This document shows, in pieces, positions 17,324 to 28,019 of a stretch of 64,000 bases of DNA. Every line of letters begins with the position of its first letter. The stretch's first letter is position 1. The notes beneath the pieces are model-generated. The model was not told the DNA's origin. It was given only the letters and a program-made list of their open reading frames with translations, and did not search any database. The position numbers and the translations under genes are program-made. The stretch lies in the NCBI GenBank assembly GCA_009694375.1, contig SHVB01000003.1, forward strand, positions 1-64,000. Direction: 5' to 3'. Source of the DNA: Acidimicrobiia bacterium (GTDB taxonomy: Bacteria > Actinomycetota > Acidimicrobiia > Acidimicrobiales > VFJN01).

Positions 17324-18495
17324 TTAGCGAACCTCTCTGCGATGACGCCCGTGGCGGCGGCACGAGCCGCCCTATCGGCCTCGATGACAGCGTCGACGCT
17401 CTCGGCCTCTCCCCCATCATGCCGGGAAAGTACCTCGGTAAGGACGTCAGGGATAGTTATCCAGGGAATCTGGCCCTCCAGGAAGGCCGCCACCGCCACT
17501 TCGTTGGCCGCATTGAGCCACGCCGGGGCGGTTTCCCCCATCCGTCCTGCCTCATAAGCCAGACCCAGACAGGGGAAGGCATCCGCGTCGGGCGGCTCAA
17601 AATCGAGCCGTCGCAATGAGGACCAGTCGACGCGCCCGAACGCCGTGTCGATTCGATCGGGGTAGGCCAATGCGTAGGCAATCGGCAGTCGCATGTCGGG
17701 CAGGGACAACTGCGCCATGGTGCTGCCGTCGGTGAACTCGGCCATCGAGTGCACGATCGACTGCGGATGCACCACTACCTCGATGCGGTCATAGCCCACC
17801 CCAAAAAGTTCATGGGCCTCAATCACCTCCAAGCCCTTGTTCATGAGGGTGGAGGAATCGATGGTGATCTTTGGCCCCATGGACCACGTGGGGTGCGCCA
17901 ACGCATCGGCGACGGTGACCTCGGCCAGATCGGCTTTCGTGCGACCACGGAACGGACCCCCGGATGCGGTGAGCACGATGCGACCTACCCAGTCGCCCGC
18001 GACCCCCTGCGGGTGCTGGGCCCGCAAGCTCTGGTGGATAGCGCAGTGCTCGCTATCCACCGGCACCAGCTCGCCGGCACCGGGCGCATCGCGAACCCGC
18101 CGCACGACCGGCCCGGCCGCAATAAGCGACTCCTTGTTGGCCAGGGCCAGCCGCGTACCCCCGCCGAGGGCAGCCAAGGTCACGCCCAGCCCGGCGAAGC
18201 CCACGACGCCATTCACACACACATCACCCGTGTTGGCGATACTGGCAAGCGCATCCGGACCCCCCACCACGTCGGTACCCGACGGCACCCGGGCCGCCAG
18301 TTCGGCGGCCCGGGAATCATCGGCGATCGCCACCACCCTGGGGCGCCACCGCTGCGCCTGCTCCACCAACTGCGCCACGGAAGATCCGGCTCCGAGTGCC
18401 ACTACCTCGAACCGCTCGGGCTCGGCCTCGATGACCGACAGTGCCTGCGTGCCGATCGACCCAGTCGAGCCGAGGATGGACACGGAGGTGGTCAC
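17320..18495 (-). CDS. dxr: 1-deoxy-D-xylulose-5-phosphate reductoisomerase
   Basis: Second enzyme of the MEP pathway, NADPH-dependent, 391 residues. The Rossmann motif GSTGSIG is at 9-15; NKESLIAAG and the metal/substrate region GPKITIDSSTLMNKGLE with EAHELFG follow. GTG 18495 gives the canonical MTTSVSILGSTGSIG start. GGTAGCCT ends 6 nt upstream with no Shine-Dalgarno, so a leaderless promoter inside the larger cluster is likely. It overlaps rseP by GTGA. Confidence 0.96.
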   Translation of the reverse strand: MTTSVSILGSTGSIGTQALSVIEAEPERFEVVALGAGSSVAQLVEQAQRWRPRVVAIADDSRAAELAARVPSGTDVVGGPDALASIANTGDVCVNGVVGFAGLGVTLAALGGGTRLALANKESLIAAGPVVRRVRDAPGAGELVPVDSEHCAIHQSLRAQHPQGVAGDWVGRIVLTASGGPFRGRTKADLAEVTVADALAHPTWSMGPKITIDSSTLMNKGLEVIEAHELFGVGYDRIEVVVHPQSIVHSMAEFTDGSTMAQLSLPDMRLPIAYALAYPDRIDTAFGRVDWSSLRRLDFEPPDADAFPCLGLAYEAGRMGETAPAWLNAANEVAVAAFLEGQIPWITIPDVLTEVLSRHDGGEAESVDAVIEADRAARAAATGVIAERFAK

Positions 18496-18501
18496 CCCCC
18501 A

Positions 18502-18507
18502 AGGCTA
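18502..18507 (-). promoter_or_regulatory. Candidate leaderless -10 element of dxr
   Basis: TAGCCT (within GGTAGCCT) on the minus strand lies 6 nt upstream of the dxr GTG. It is identical to the -10 octamer upstream of rimP, the DUF2469 gene and the PIG-L gene. Confidence 0.5.
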
Positions 18508-18563
18508 CCGACAGATGGGCCGATGAATCGCCAAAAAGCCCGAACGACCGCGCGGCGGGTTCG

Positions 18564-20138
18564 CTAGAGGAAGAAGTGGCGCACCGAAGCGAGCAGGTAG
18601 AGGGCGGGAAGGACAAACAACATCGCATCGAAGCGATCCAGCACCCCACCATGACCGGGGAGAATCGAGCCCATGTCCTTGATCCCGAGATCACGCTTGA
18701 TGAGCGACTCACACAGGTCGCCAAGCGGGGCGGCCAGGGCGATCACGAGGCCGGCGAGAAGACCATCGACGAACCCGTTGATCGGTCCGAAGCCAACCAC
18801 CAAGGCACCCGCGGTGACGACCACCACGGCCACCACCATGCCCCCCACCAGGCCCTCCACCGTCTTGTTGGGACTGGCGTTCGAAAGCGGCTTAGACCCG
18901 GCGTTGCGGCCAATGACCAGGCCTCCCAGGTCGTAACCGACCGTACCGATGATCGCCGCCAGGAGTATCCCGATGCCCGGCTGGCCGATCCCGAGCATGA
19001 GGCCGGCGAACGACCCGGAGAGCCCAACCCACAACACGGCCAACAACGTGACCCCAATGTTCATCACGGGGGCTTCAGCGGCGGCGCCCACCAAATAGTG
19101 CAGGAGGCAGACCGCCAGGGTGAGAAAGAGAATGCCGGGCAGAACCGCTACGCCGTTGTTGTAGGCGCCGATCACCAAGCCCACCGAGGCCACGATGCCC
19201 ACGATGGGCAGGGGCGTGTACCCCGCTTGGCGCAGTACCACCAAGAACTCCATGGCGGCGAGACCCACCACGGCGGCCACCAACACCATGGCGGCGCTGG
19301 GTCCGATTTTGAAGAGCACGAGAGCGAGGCCGAGGAGTACCACGCCCACGATGGCCGCTTGGCCCATATCTCGGTCGCCGCCCCCGCCGGCGGAACGGAC
19401 GGCTCGCCGGGGCCGGTAGCCGCTGCCATCGTCATCGCCAGAAGCCGCCGCTACGGGCGCGCTGGCTCGACGCCGGCGCCGCGGCGCCTGCTGCTCGCTC
19501 TGAGCGGTGGCGTCGTCGGCGCTGTCGGCCCAGTTGTCGGATAAACCCCCATCCTCAGCGAACACCGAACGGGAACCACCCTCGGGGTCGTCGTCGGCAA
19601 GGTCGGCGAAGGTGAAGTAGTCGTCGTGGGTGGGACGCTCACGGTCGTCGAGGGCCCCCAGCGCAACCTCGTCAGCCTCCGCCCAGGCGGCAATATCCTC
19701 GAAGCCCTCCGCCCCGTCGAAGGACCGACTGTCATCCCGCCAACGCGGACTAGCGGTGGCAAAACTGGTCCAGTCCTCATCGTCGCCGGCGGACTCACCG
19801 GGCTGGTCGGGAAGGATCTGGGGGACCTGCCCGGTGGGGGGCTCAGTCCAGTGGGGCAGCGACACCGGACCCGATGGCGGGTCGGTGGGGGCTACCGCCG
19901 AACGCGCGATGTCGCGCGGGTCCGACGACGAACCCAGGGGGAATCTCAACACCGGACGCGAGCCATCCCGCTCGTGGATGGCAGGACGGTCGCCGTAGCG
20001 CGGCTGAGTGCCGCCGCGTCGCTGGGCCACATCATCGCGGTCCATCGCCTCGGCGGCCTCATCGGCACCAATAATGCGCACCCCCTCGTTTGGGGGGGTC
20101 ATGGGCCCGTCGCTTCGTTCTTCACGTTTCTCGGTCAT
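18564..20138 (-). CDS. cdsA: Phosphatidate cytidylyltransferase with long disordered N-terminus
   Basis: Makes CDP-diacylglycerol from phosphatidate and CTP for phospholipid synthesis. The protein is 524 residues. The C-terminal half (about 255-524) is the polytopic membrane enzyme, with the family signature SLIKRDLGIKDMGS followed by PGHGGVLDRFD near 490. The N-terminal 240-250 residues are charged, Asp/Glu/Arg/Pro-rich and predicted disordered, so the protein is about 1.8 times the usual size. ATG 20138 has GGAGG 4 nt upstream. It lies between frr and dxr, the standard order. Confidence 0.95.
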   Translation of the reverse strand: MTEKREERSDGPMTPPNEGVRIIGADEAAEAMDRDDVAQRRGGTQPRYGDRPAIHERDGSRPVLRFPLGSSSDPRDIARSAVAPTDPPSGPVSLPHWTEPPTGQVPQILPDQPGESAGDDEDWTSFATASPRWRDDSRSFDGAEGFEDIAAWAEADEVALGALDDRERPTHDDYFTFADLADDDPEGGSRSVFAEDGGLSDNWADSADDATAQSEQQAPRRRRRASAPVAAASGDDDGSGYRPRRAVRSAGGGGDRDMGQAAIVGVVLLGLALVLFKIGPSAAMVLVAAVVGLAAMEFLVVLRQAGYTPLPIVGIVASVGLVIGAYNNGVAVLPGILFLTLAVCLLHYLVGAAAEAPVMNIGVTLLAVLWVGLSGSFAGLMLGIGQPGIGILLAAIIGTVGYDLGGLVIGRNAGSKPLSNASPNKTVEGLVGGMVVAVVVVTAGALVVGFGPINGFVDGLLAGLVIALAAPLGDLCESLIKRDLGIKDMGSILPGHGGVLDRFDAMLFVLPALYLLASVRHFFL

Positions 20139-20201
20139 CGGACCTCCATCAGTCCTCTGGGCGCCCACCCGTCCAGCCCGGCGGATGCCGAACCCTCAGG
20201 G

Positions 20202-22269
<2,068 letters not shown>

Positions 22270-22304
22270 GTGGGGTTACTCCTGATTGGCGGGATGCGGC
22301 GGCG

Positions 22305-23384
22305 TTAGCCCTGGACCGGGGGGGCCTCGGTAACAGGGGCCTCGGTAACAGGGGCCTCGGTAACAGGGGCCTCGGTAACAGGGGCCTCGGTAACAGGGGC
22401 CTCGGTAACAGGGGCCTCGGTAACGAGGGCCTCGGTAACGAGGGCCTCGGTAACAGGGGCCTCGGTAACAGGGGCCTCGGTAACAGGGGCCTCGGTAACG
22501 AGGGCGGGCGGGGGCGGGATGGCGGGCCCCTGACCCGACGCGATGCGAGCCTCACGCGCCTGTTGGGCCAGCAGGGCCAGGCGACGCGCCTCGGCCTGCT
22601 CGGTAGCGACACGCGCCTCCTCATCTTCGGCGCCCACTGCGGTGACCACACTGGCGGCGAGAGCGGCACTAGCGGCAGCGGAGGCTTCGCTCCGGCGAGC
22701 GGCGATGTAGCGCCCCTCTTCCACGGCATCGGCGATGATCCGGCACATCAGGCTGCCCGATCGGATGGCATCGTCGTTGCCCGGAATCACGAATTGAACA
22801 ATGTCGGGATCACAGTTGGTGTCCACCACCGCGATGATCGGAATACCGAGTTTGTTGGCCTCGGTGACGCCGATGTATTCCTTCTTCGTGTCCAGAATGA
22901 ACACGGCGTCGGGGATGCGCTCCATCTGGGCGATACCCCCGAGGTTGCGTTCCAGTTTCTCGAGCTCACGGCTGAGCAGGAGCGCCTCCTTCTTGGGCAT
23001 GGCGTCGAACTCACCGGAGGCCCGCATACGGCGGTACTCCTGCATCTTGGCCACGCGCTTGCCGATGGTGGAGAAGTTGGTGAGCATGCCGCCGAGCCAG
23101 CGCTGGTTGATATACGGCATACCGACCTTCTCGGCGTAACTCTGGATCGGGTCCTGCGCCTGCTTCTTGGTACCGATGAACAACACGGTTCCCCCATCGG
23201 CAACAAGATCGCGAACAAAGCTGTAGGCGGTCTCGATCCGACCCAAGGTCTGCTGCAGATCAATGATGTAGATACCGCCGCGCTCACCGAAGATAAAGCG
23301 CTTCATCTTCGGGTTCCACCGACGGGTCTGGTGTCCGAAGTGAACTCCGGCCTCGAGCAACTGCTTCATGGTGACGACGGCCAC
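22305..23384 (-). CDS. rpsB: 30S ribosomal protein S2 with long repeat-bearing C-terminal extension
   Basis: S2 of the small subunit, needed for S1 binding. The protein is 359 residues from GTG 23384, which has GGGAG 6 nt upstream and gives the canonical start [13 protein letters not shown] with [15 protein letters not shown] following. The normal S2 body ends near residue 250. The rest is an Ala/Glu/Arg-rich helical stretch and twelve 5-residue repeats A(P/L)VTE, ending APPVQG. Typical bacterial S2 has 230-280 residues. It is the first gene of rpsB-tsf-pyrH-frr. Confidence 0.97.
   Translation of the reverse strand: MAVVTMKQLLEAGVHFGHQTRRWNPKMKRFIFGERGGIYIIDLQQTLGRIETAYSFVRDLVADGGTVLFIGTKKQAQDPIQSYAEKVGMPYINQRWLGGMLTNFSTIGKRVAKMQEYRRMRASGEFDAMPKKEALLLSRELEKLERNLGGIAQMERIPDAVFILDTKKEYIGVTEANKLGIPIIAVVDTNCDPDIVQFVIPGNDDAIRSGSLMCRIIADAVEEGRYIAARRSEASAAASAALAASVVTAVGAEDEEARVATEQAEARRLALLAQQAREARIASGQGPAIPPPPALVTEAPVTEAPVTEAPVTEALVTEALVTEAPVTEAPVTEAPVTEAPVTEAPVTEAPVTEAPPVQG
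22323..22502 (-). repeat. 15-bp x 12 in-frame repeat at the 3' end of rpsB
   Basis: Twelve 15-bp units encode A(P/L)VTE. Nine are the CCT form and three are a variant with a leucine codon, so a T/C and neighbouring substitution distinguishes two subtypes. Near-identity at DNA level, including synonymous positions, indicates recent expansion. Confidence 0.92.
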
Positions 23385-23584
23385 GCTGGGCTCCCTTCCC
23401 GTGGTTGGCTGTGTCGGCGGAAGGCCGACGCCGGACCTGGCGCCCTCCGTAGTGAAACAACGAGGGACGACCGCGGGATGGCCCGGGTGCTTGATGTGAG
23501 TGGTTCTCGACACGGGAGGTCCCCGGGCCGAAGAGGAACCCTAGTGGCGGAGGGCGCTCTGCGGCCAGTGGACGGGCGCGGCTC
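23385..23584 (-). other. rpsB leader region
   Basis: 200 nt without a gene between the M23-lipase stop and rpsB. A hairpin, GTCGGC/GCCGAC (23413-23418 with 23424-23429), lies close upstream of the rpsB ribosome binding site. S2 leaders are autoregulated in many bacteria. A weak -10-like TAGGGT lies at 23538-23543; no convincing -35 was seen. Confidence 0.4.
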
Positions 23585-25198
23585 CTACCCCCTGGAGCTC
23601 AAGGCGGCAGCAGCAGCCCAGGCCAACGCACCCGCGACATCCTCGCCGTAGCGAAGGGCCTCCCCCATCATTTGGTCGCCAAGGGTATCGGCGAAGGATC
23701 GGCATCCTGGCGGGAGGCCGGCCAGGGCCAGGCCGAGCTCGCGATGGGCCTCGGCACTGCCCGGTAGGCGGGTGTGGGCTCCCGGGCCGACGATCGGAAC
23801 CACGATCTGCGCAGCCCCCGGTGCCCGGGTGGAGGGCACCGGCACGATCAGGTCGCCGCGAGCCGCCAAGGATACCGCCCGGACAGTGGGGGGAATCGGG
23901 TGGCCCTGCAGTTCCCGCACCACCTCGGATACCTCACTGAGTTGGGCGGCGGATAGTGCGCTCCGATCCAAGGTGGCGTCGGTGGCCACGGCGTACCCGT
24001 CGAGGATCATCCCCCCCAGTCGGGTGGAGCCAACCGCCACCATGGCGGTGGCCAGATTGGCGCCCCCGTGAGGCGATCCCAGAGTGGTCACCAGACCGAG
24101 GTGCGCCAGCCATTCCACCCCGTGGCGGGTTTCGAGCTCGATGAGGGCCAGCCGCACCACCACGCCGCCCTGTGAATGGGCGTAGAGATCGATCAGCACC
24201 CCTGGTTGTTCTGTCGCCATCGCCTCAATGAGATCGGCCAGGCGGGCACCACTGGTCCGCAGGTTGATCTGGGTGTCGGCGGGGCCGTACGCACTAGCGG
24301 GGATCGCAGCTAGCCCGTCGCTGGGATCAGGAGTGCGGCCCCCGGCATAGCTGAAGCGCAGCACATCAGATGCGCCGTAGCCGAGGCCGGCGGTGTTGAT
24401 GTGGGTCACGGCGGCGTGCTGGCTGTTCGAGCCGAGACCGGCTACCAGCAGGGCCAATCGTCGCTCCACCGGCGGGGGTGCCTCCACTGCGGGGGCCGAA
24501 CAGGGCCGCTCGGCCTGCGCCCGGGCCTGCCCCCAGACCGCCAACAGCACCCGCGCGCCGATCACGATGCCCTCGGGCAACCCCAACCGACCGGCGTAGT
24601 GCCCCAACGTGGCGAGCGACTGACTCCCCGACCGCAACCAGTGCACCCCGCGCCCCGCCAGGCCCACGGCGCCCCCCACCAGTTGCTCGATGGAGCGCCG
24701 CTCCCCCGCCGGGCCCTCCCCGGGGGGCTCGTCGAAGGGCACCAATCGCACCTCCGGCAGGCTGGGTCCAAACAGTGACGCCGGGTCGAAGTAGGCATCG
24801 CCCCGCCGGGCCCCGAAATGAAGGTGATCCCGCGTAAGTCCTACCCGGCCGCCCTGCCGCACCCGCTGCCCCACCACCACATCGATCCGGGCCAGGAACG
24901 AATAGGTGGTGCGCACCCCGTCGGGGTGCCGGAGCGTCACATGCAATCCACCGGCCACCGACCCGGCAAAGGTCACCACCCCATCGGCCGCCGCCGTCAC
25001 CACCGCCCCCGGGGCCGTCGCGTACTCGAGACCGCGATTGCCGGCGCCGTAGGGCGTGGTCGGCGGACGAAACGGGTCCGCTACTGCGGCATCGACAGGC
25101 GGGACATAGACGGAAAGGACAGGGGCGGCCTGTGCGGGTACGGCCAGCAGGCCCACCACCAGCACAGCGCCACCGAACACGGACGCGATGCGGGGCAT
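23585..25198 (-). CDS. Secreted fusion of a degenerate M23 (LytM) domain and a lipase-like alpha/beta hydrolase
   Basis: 537 residues. A signal peptide with cleavage after about residue 24 (AQA) precedes a LytM-type domain (about 40-145) with the HxH motif HLHFG at 125-129. At the position of the usual first zinc ligands (HxxxD) it reads NRGLE (54-58), so His is Asn and Asp is Glu. The second domain (about 240-500) has the nucleophile elbow AHSQGG near 336 and the pattern of PGAP1/lipase-like hydrolases. ATG 25198 follows GGGAGG. An M23 gene beside rpsB is also known in mycobacteria, but the fusion is notable. Confidence 0.85.
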   Translation of the reverse strand: MPRIASVFGGAVLVVGLLAVPAQAAPVLSVYVPPVDAAVADPFRPPTTPYGAGNRGLEYATAPGAVVTAAADGVVTFAGSVAGGLHVTLRHPDGVRTTYSFLARIDVVVGQRVRQGGRVGLTRDHLHFGARRGDAYFDPASLFGPSLPEVRLVPFDEPPGEGPAGERRSIEQLVGGAVGLAGRGVHWLRSGSQSLATLGHYAGRLGLPEGIVIGARVLLAVWGQARAQAERPCSAPAVEAPPPVERRLALLVAGLGSNSQHAAVTHINTAGLGYGASDVLRFSYAGGRTPDPSDGLAAIPASAYGPADTQINLRTSGARLADLIEAMATEQPGVLIDLYAHSQGGVVVRLALIELETRHGVEWLAHLGLVTTLGSPHGGANLATAMVAVGSTRLGGMILDGYAVATDATLDRSALSAAQLSEVSEVVRELQGHPIPPTVRAVSLAARGDLIVPVPSTRAPGAAQIVVPIVGPGAHTRLPGSAEAHRELGLALAGLPPGCRSFADTLGDQMMGEALRYGEDVAGALAWAAAAALSSRG

Positions 25199-25247
25199 CG
25201 GGCCTCCCGGAGTGGGCGCGCAGGAACACGGGAGGGGGAAGCAACGC

Positions 25248-25263
25248 GGCGCCCGAAGGCGCT
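25248..25263 (-). terminator. Hairpin after the whiG-like gene
   Basis: A 6-bp G+C stem (25248-25253 with 25258-25263) is capped by UUCG on the minus strand, 13 nt beyond the sigma-factor stop. There is no U-tract, so termination strength is uncertain; it separates the comM-dprA-xerC-whiG unit from the M23 gene. Confidence 0.45.
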
Positions 25264-25275
25264 AGGACGAGGGCG

Positions 25276-26052
25276 TCAGGCGGGTTCGCGCTCGGATGCC
25301 GCCATGCGGGATCGGAGCTGGATGACGGCTTTGGTATGGATCTGACATACCCGACTCTCGGTGACACCGAGGATCGAACCGATCTCTGCGAGGGTCAGAC
25401 CCTCGTAGTAGTAGAGGGTGAGCACTGTTTTTTCCCGCTCCGGCAGCCGGGCGATGGCACTGGCGAGAATGTGGCGCATCTCCTCCACCTCGTAGGCCGC
25501 CACCGGGCCGAGCCCGTCGTCGGCCAGCGTGTCGCCCATGGTCATGGAATCGCCTCGGTCGCTGCCGGCGAGCATCTCGTCCAGCGCCACGAGACCGGTG
25601 AAGGAGATCTGTCCGAGCGTGGCTTGGAGTTGATCGTCGGTGAGATCGAGTTCCTCGGCGAGTTCAGAATCCGAGGGCGTGCGGTGGAGTTCGCCCTGGA
25701 GCTTGGAATAGGCGTTTTCCATCGCCCGGGCCTTGGCCCGCACCGACCGGGGCACCCAGTCGATCGAGCGAAGTTCGTCGAGAATGCTGCCCTTGATGCG
25801 GGAGATCGCGTAGGTCTCGAACTTGAAGCCCCGATCAAGGCTGAACTTCTCAATGGCATCGATGAGGCCAAAGATGCCGTAGGAGACGAGATCGGCCTGA
25901 TCCACGTTCTGGGGCAGACCGCTCGCTACCCGCCCCGCCACGTACTTGACCAGCGGCGAGTAATGCACGATCAACTGATCGCGCAACTCCCGCGTGTCAT
26001 CGGCTTTGTATTCGGCCCACAGCCGCTCAAGATCGGGATCAATATTGCTCAT
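25276..26052 (-). CDS. whiG: FliA/WhiG family RNA polymerase sigma factor
   Basis: Sigma-70 group 3 factor, 258 residues. Region 2 has [19 protein letters not shown] and [19 protein letters not shown]; region 3 has [12 protein letters not shown]; region 4 has the helix-turn-helix [22 protein letters not shown] 26052 gives the canonical start and lies 28 nt after the xerC stop. In Streptomyces whiG lies beside rpsB, and its product is controlled by the anti-sigma RsiG with c-di-GMP. Flagellar or developmental genes are usual targets, but which apply here cannot be told. Confidence 0.9.
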   Translation of the reverse strand: MSNIDPDLERLWAEYKADDTRELRDQLIVHYSPLVKYVAGRVASGLPQNVDQADLVSYGIFGLIDAIEKFSLDRGFKFETYAISRIKGSILDELRSIDWVPRSVRAKARAMENAYSKLQGELHRTPSDSELAEELDLTDDQLQATLGQISFTGLVALDEMLAGSDRGDSMTMGDTLADDGLGPVAAYEVEEMRHILASAIARLPEREKTVLTLYYYEGLTLAEIGSILGVTESRVCQIHTKAVIQLRSRMAASEREPA

Positions 26053-26080
26053 CGGATCATCATTTCTGCACCATTCAGCC

Positions 26081-26938
26081 CTACGCCCGGGGGTGGGTGG
26101 CCTCGTACACAACACGGAGACGCTCTCTACTGACATGAGTGTACCTCTGTGTGGTGGAGAGGTCGGCGTGACCCAGGAGTTCCTGCACCACCCGCAGGTC
26201 AGCCCCACCATCGAGCAGGTGGGTGGCGAAAGTGTGACGAAGGGCATGGGGATGGGTCGGCGAAACGGCCCGCCGGTCGAGCAGGCGGCGGACATCCCGA
26301 GGGGTAAGGCGATGACCACGGCGGTTGACGAACAACGCCGCCTGGTCCGGGCGGTGGACCAGCCAGGCCCGCAGTGCTGCCACCGACGGTTCGCTGAGGG
26401 GCAACACGCGCTGCTTGCCACCCTTGCCCCACACGGTGGCGCGAGCGCGTTCCAAGTCGAGGTCGGTGGGGTCGAGGGAACAAAGTTCGCCCACCCGTAA
26501 CCCGCTCCCGTAGAGCAGCTCCAACACCGCGTCGTCTCGCACCCGGACCACCGGATCACCGCTAAGGGCGGCCGGGCGGGGGGCATCGAGGAGCACGCTG
26601 AGTTCGTCTTGGCGCAGCACCCGCGGGAGGCGCCCCTCGCCTCGCGGGGCCAAGAGATTGATGCTCGGGTCGGTGGGGATGCGCCCGGTGCGGGCCGCCC
26701 AGCGGAAGTAACGGCGCAGCGCGGCCACCTTGCGGGCGATGGAACGTTTGGCATAGCGACGGGCCGACAGATGCGCCACGTATCGACGCAGCAGGACGCG
26801 GTCCACGCCGCCGGGCTCGTGGAGATCGCCGCGCTCGGCCCAGGTGATGAAGCCAGCAAGATCGCTGCGGTAGGCATCCCGCGTGCGCGGTGCGACTGAG
26901 GTAAGCGAGGCGAGGAACTCCTGCTCATGCCATGCCAT
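26081..26938 (-). CDS. xerC: Tyrosine recombinase XerC
   Basis: 285-residue site-specific recombinase that resolves chromosome dimers at dif. It has an N-terminal SAM-like core-binding domain and a catalytic domain with Arg in [21 protein letters not shown], the GH of [13 protein letters not shown] and the nucleophile tyrosine near 271. ATG 26938 gives the usual start ([10 protein letters not shown]). TACGGT lies 6 nt upstream and no ribosome binding site is seen, suggesting a leaderless transcript. It sits in the whiG-xerC-dprA-comM cluster. Confidence 0.94.
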   Translation of the reverse strand: MAWHEQEFLASLTSVAPRTRDAYRSDLAGFITWAERGDLHEPGGVDRVLLRRYVAHLSARRYAKRSIARKVAALRRYFRWAARTGRIPTDPSINLLAPRGEGRLPRVLRQDELSVLLDAPRPAALSGDPVVRVRDDAVLELLYGSGLRVGELCSLDPTDLDLERARATVWGKGGKQRVLPLSEPSVAALRAWLVHRPDQAALFVNRRGHRLTPRDVRRLLDRRAVSPTHPHALRHTFATHLLDGGADLRVVQELLGHADLSTTQRYTHVSRERLRVVYEATHPRA

Positions 26939-26944
26939 TTGGTT

Positions 26945-26950
26945 ACCGTA
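26945..26950 (-). promoter_or_regulatory. Candidate leaderless -10 element of xerC
   Basis: TACGGT on the minus strand lies 6 nt before the xerC ATG, in the 46-nt gap after dprA. Confidence 0.45.
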
Positions 26951-26984
26951 CTGTCGCCTCGATCCAGGAGCACGGAACCGGTGG

Positions 26985-28019
26985 TCATCTCGCCACCATT
27001 TCGTACCAACCACCGGTGCGCTCAACCCATCCGGTGGCCAGGAGAGCCTCCAACGCCAGCGCGAGATCGGGCAAGGGAACGCCGGTGCGCACCGAAAGAT
27101 GCTCGAGGGTGGACGGCTCACCATCGAAGCCCGCCAGCACTGCCCGTGCGATGGGGGTGGGCACCGGGCGAGGATCCGCGGTACCCGCCCGCTCGGCCGC
27201 ACTGAGGCCCAGCGCCACCAGTACGTCGGTAGCGTCGCGCACCGGCGGACAGCCCTCGGCGATCAACTGATTGGTACCCGCCGAGGAGGAGTTCCGCACG
27301 GAGCCGGGCACCGCCATCACGAGACGATCGCGCTCGATGGCCTCGTGCACCGTGTGCATCGACCCACCGGCGGCATGCGACTCGACCACCACCAGAACAT
27401 CGGCCAAGCCGGCGATGATCCGGTTGCGGGCCGGAAAACGCCACGGTGCCGGGCGCACACCGAGGCCCGTCTCTCCTAGCAGCACGCCCTGCGCCCCCAC
27501 CTGGGCCCACAGGTCGCGATGGCGGGCGGGGTAGACCACATCCAGCCCACTCCCCACCACCCCCACCGGGGCTCCTCGGGCGTCGAGTACCCCCCGATGA
27601 GCGGCGCCATCAATGCCCAGCGCCAGACCCGAAACGATGCCCACCCCGGCCTCGGTGAGATCCCGACCCAGTTCACGCGCCACCCCTGCCCCACTGCCGG
27701 TGCCCCGGCGGGTACCCACGATGGCCACGAGGGGGGCCCTGATGGCTCCAAGGTCGCCGACGGCGAACAACACCGCCGGCGGTTCGAGGTCGGCCCGCAG
27801 GCGCTCGGGGTAGGCCGGATCGTCGATCAACATCACTTGCACCCCGGCGGCGCGATGGGCGGCCATTACTTGCTCAGCATCAATGTGCGGGTCTCCGCCC
27901 ACCTCTCGCCACCCCCGCTCCGGCCCGGGGCCGGCCAGCAGGTCGCTCAGGCGCCGCGGGCCCATGCCGGGCTGGCTCGCCAGCAGAATGGCGAAACCCA
28001 GGTGGCGATCGGTGGTCAT
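26985..28019 (-). CDS. dprA: DNA-processing protein DprA
   Basis: Loads RecA onto incoming single-stranded DNA in transformation. The protein is 344 residues. The Rossmann-like core has [33 protein letters not shown] and the basic-patch region [23 protein letters not shown] and GTNQLIAEG follow. A C-terminal winged-helix-like segment is present. ATG 28019 overlaps the comM stop (ATGA). Its partner comM lies directly upstream, as in most actinobacteria. Confidence 0.95.
   Translation of the reverse strand: MTTDRHLGFAILLASQPGMGPRRLSDLLAGPGPERGWREVGGDPHIDAEQVMAAHRAAGVQVMLIDDPAYPERLRADLEPPAVLFAVGDLGAIRAPLVAIVGTRRGTGSGAGVARELGRDLTEAGVGIVSGLALGIDGAAHRGVLDARGAPVGVVGSGLDVVYPARHRDLWAQVGAQGVLLGETGLGVRPAPWRFPARNRIIAGLADVLVVVESHAAGGSMHTVHEAIERDRLVMAVPGSVRNSSSAGTNQLIAEGCPPVRDATDVLVALGLSAAERAGTADPRPVPTPIARAVLAGFDGEPSTLEHLSVRTGVPLPDLALALEALLATGWVERTGGWYEMVAR

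Noticed and set aside
22323-22502. Repeat array as mobile or regulatory element
   Set aside because: It is fully in frame at the 3' end of rpsB and encodes A(P/L)VTE repeats.
25276-27009. Sigma factor extended by about 300 upstream codons
   Set aside because: The upstream part reads xerC in the wrong frame; the ATG at 26052 gives the normal sigma N-terminus.
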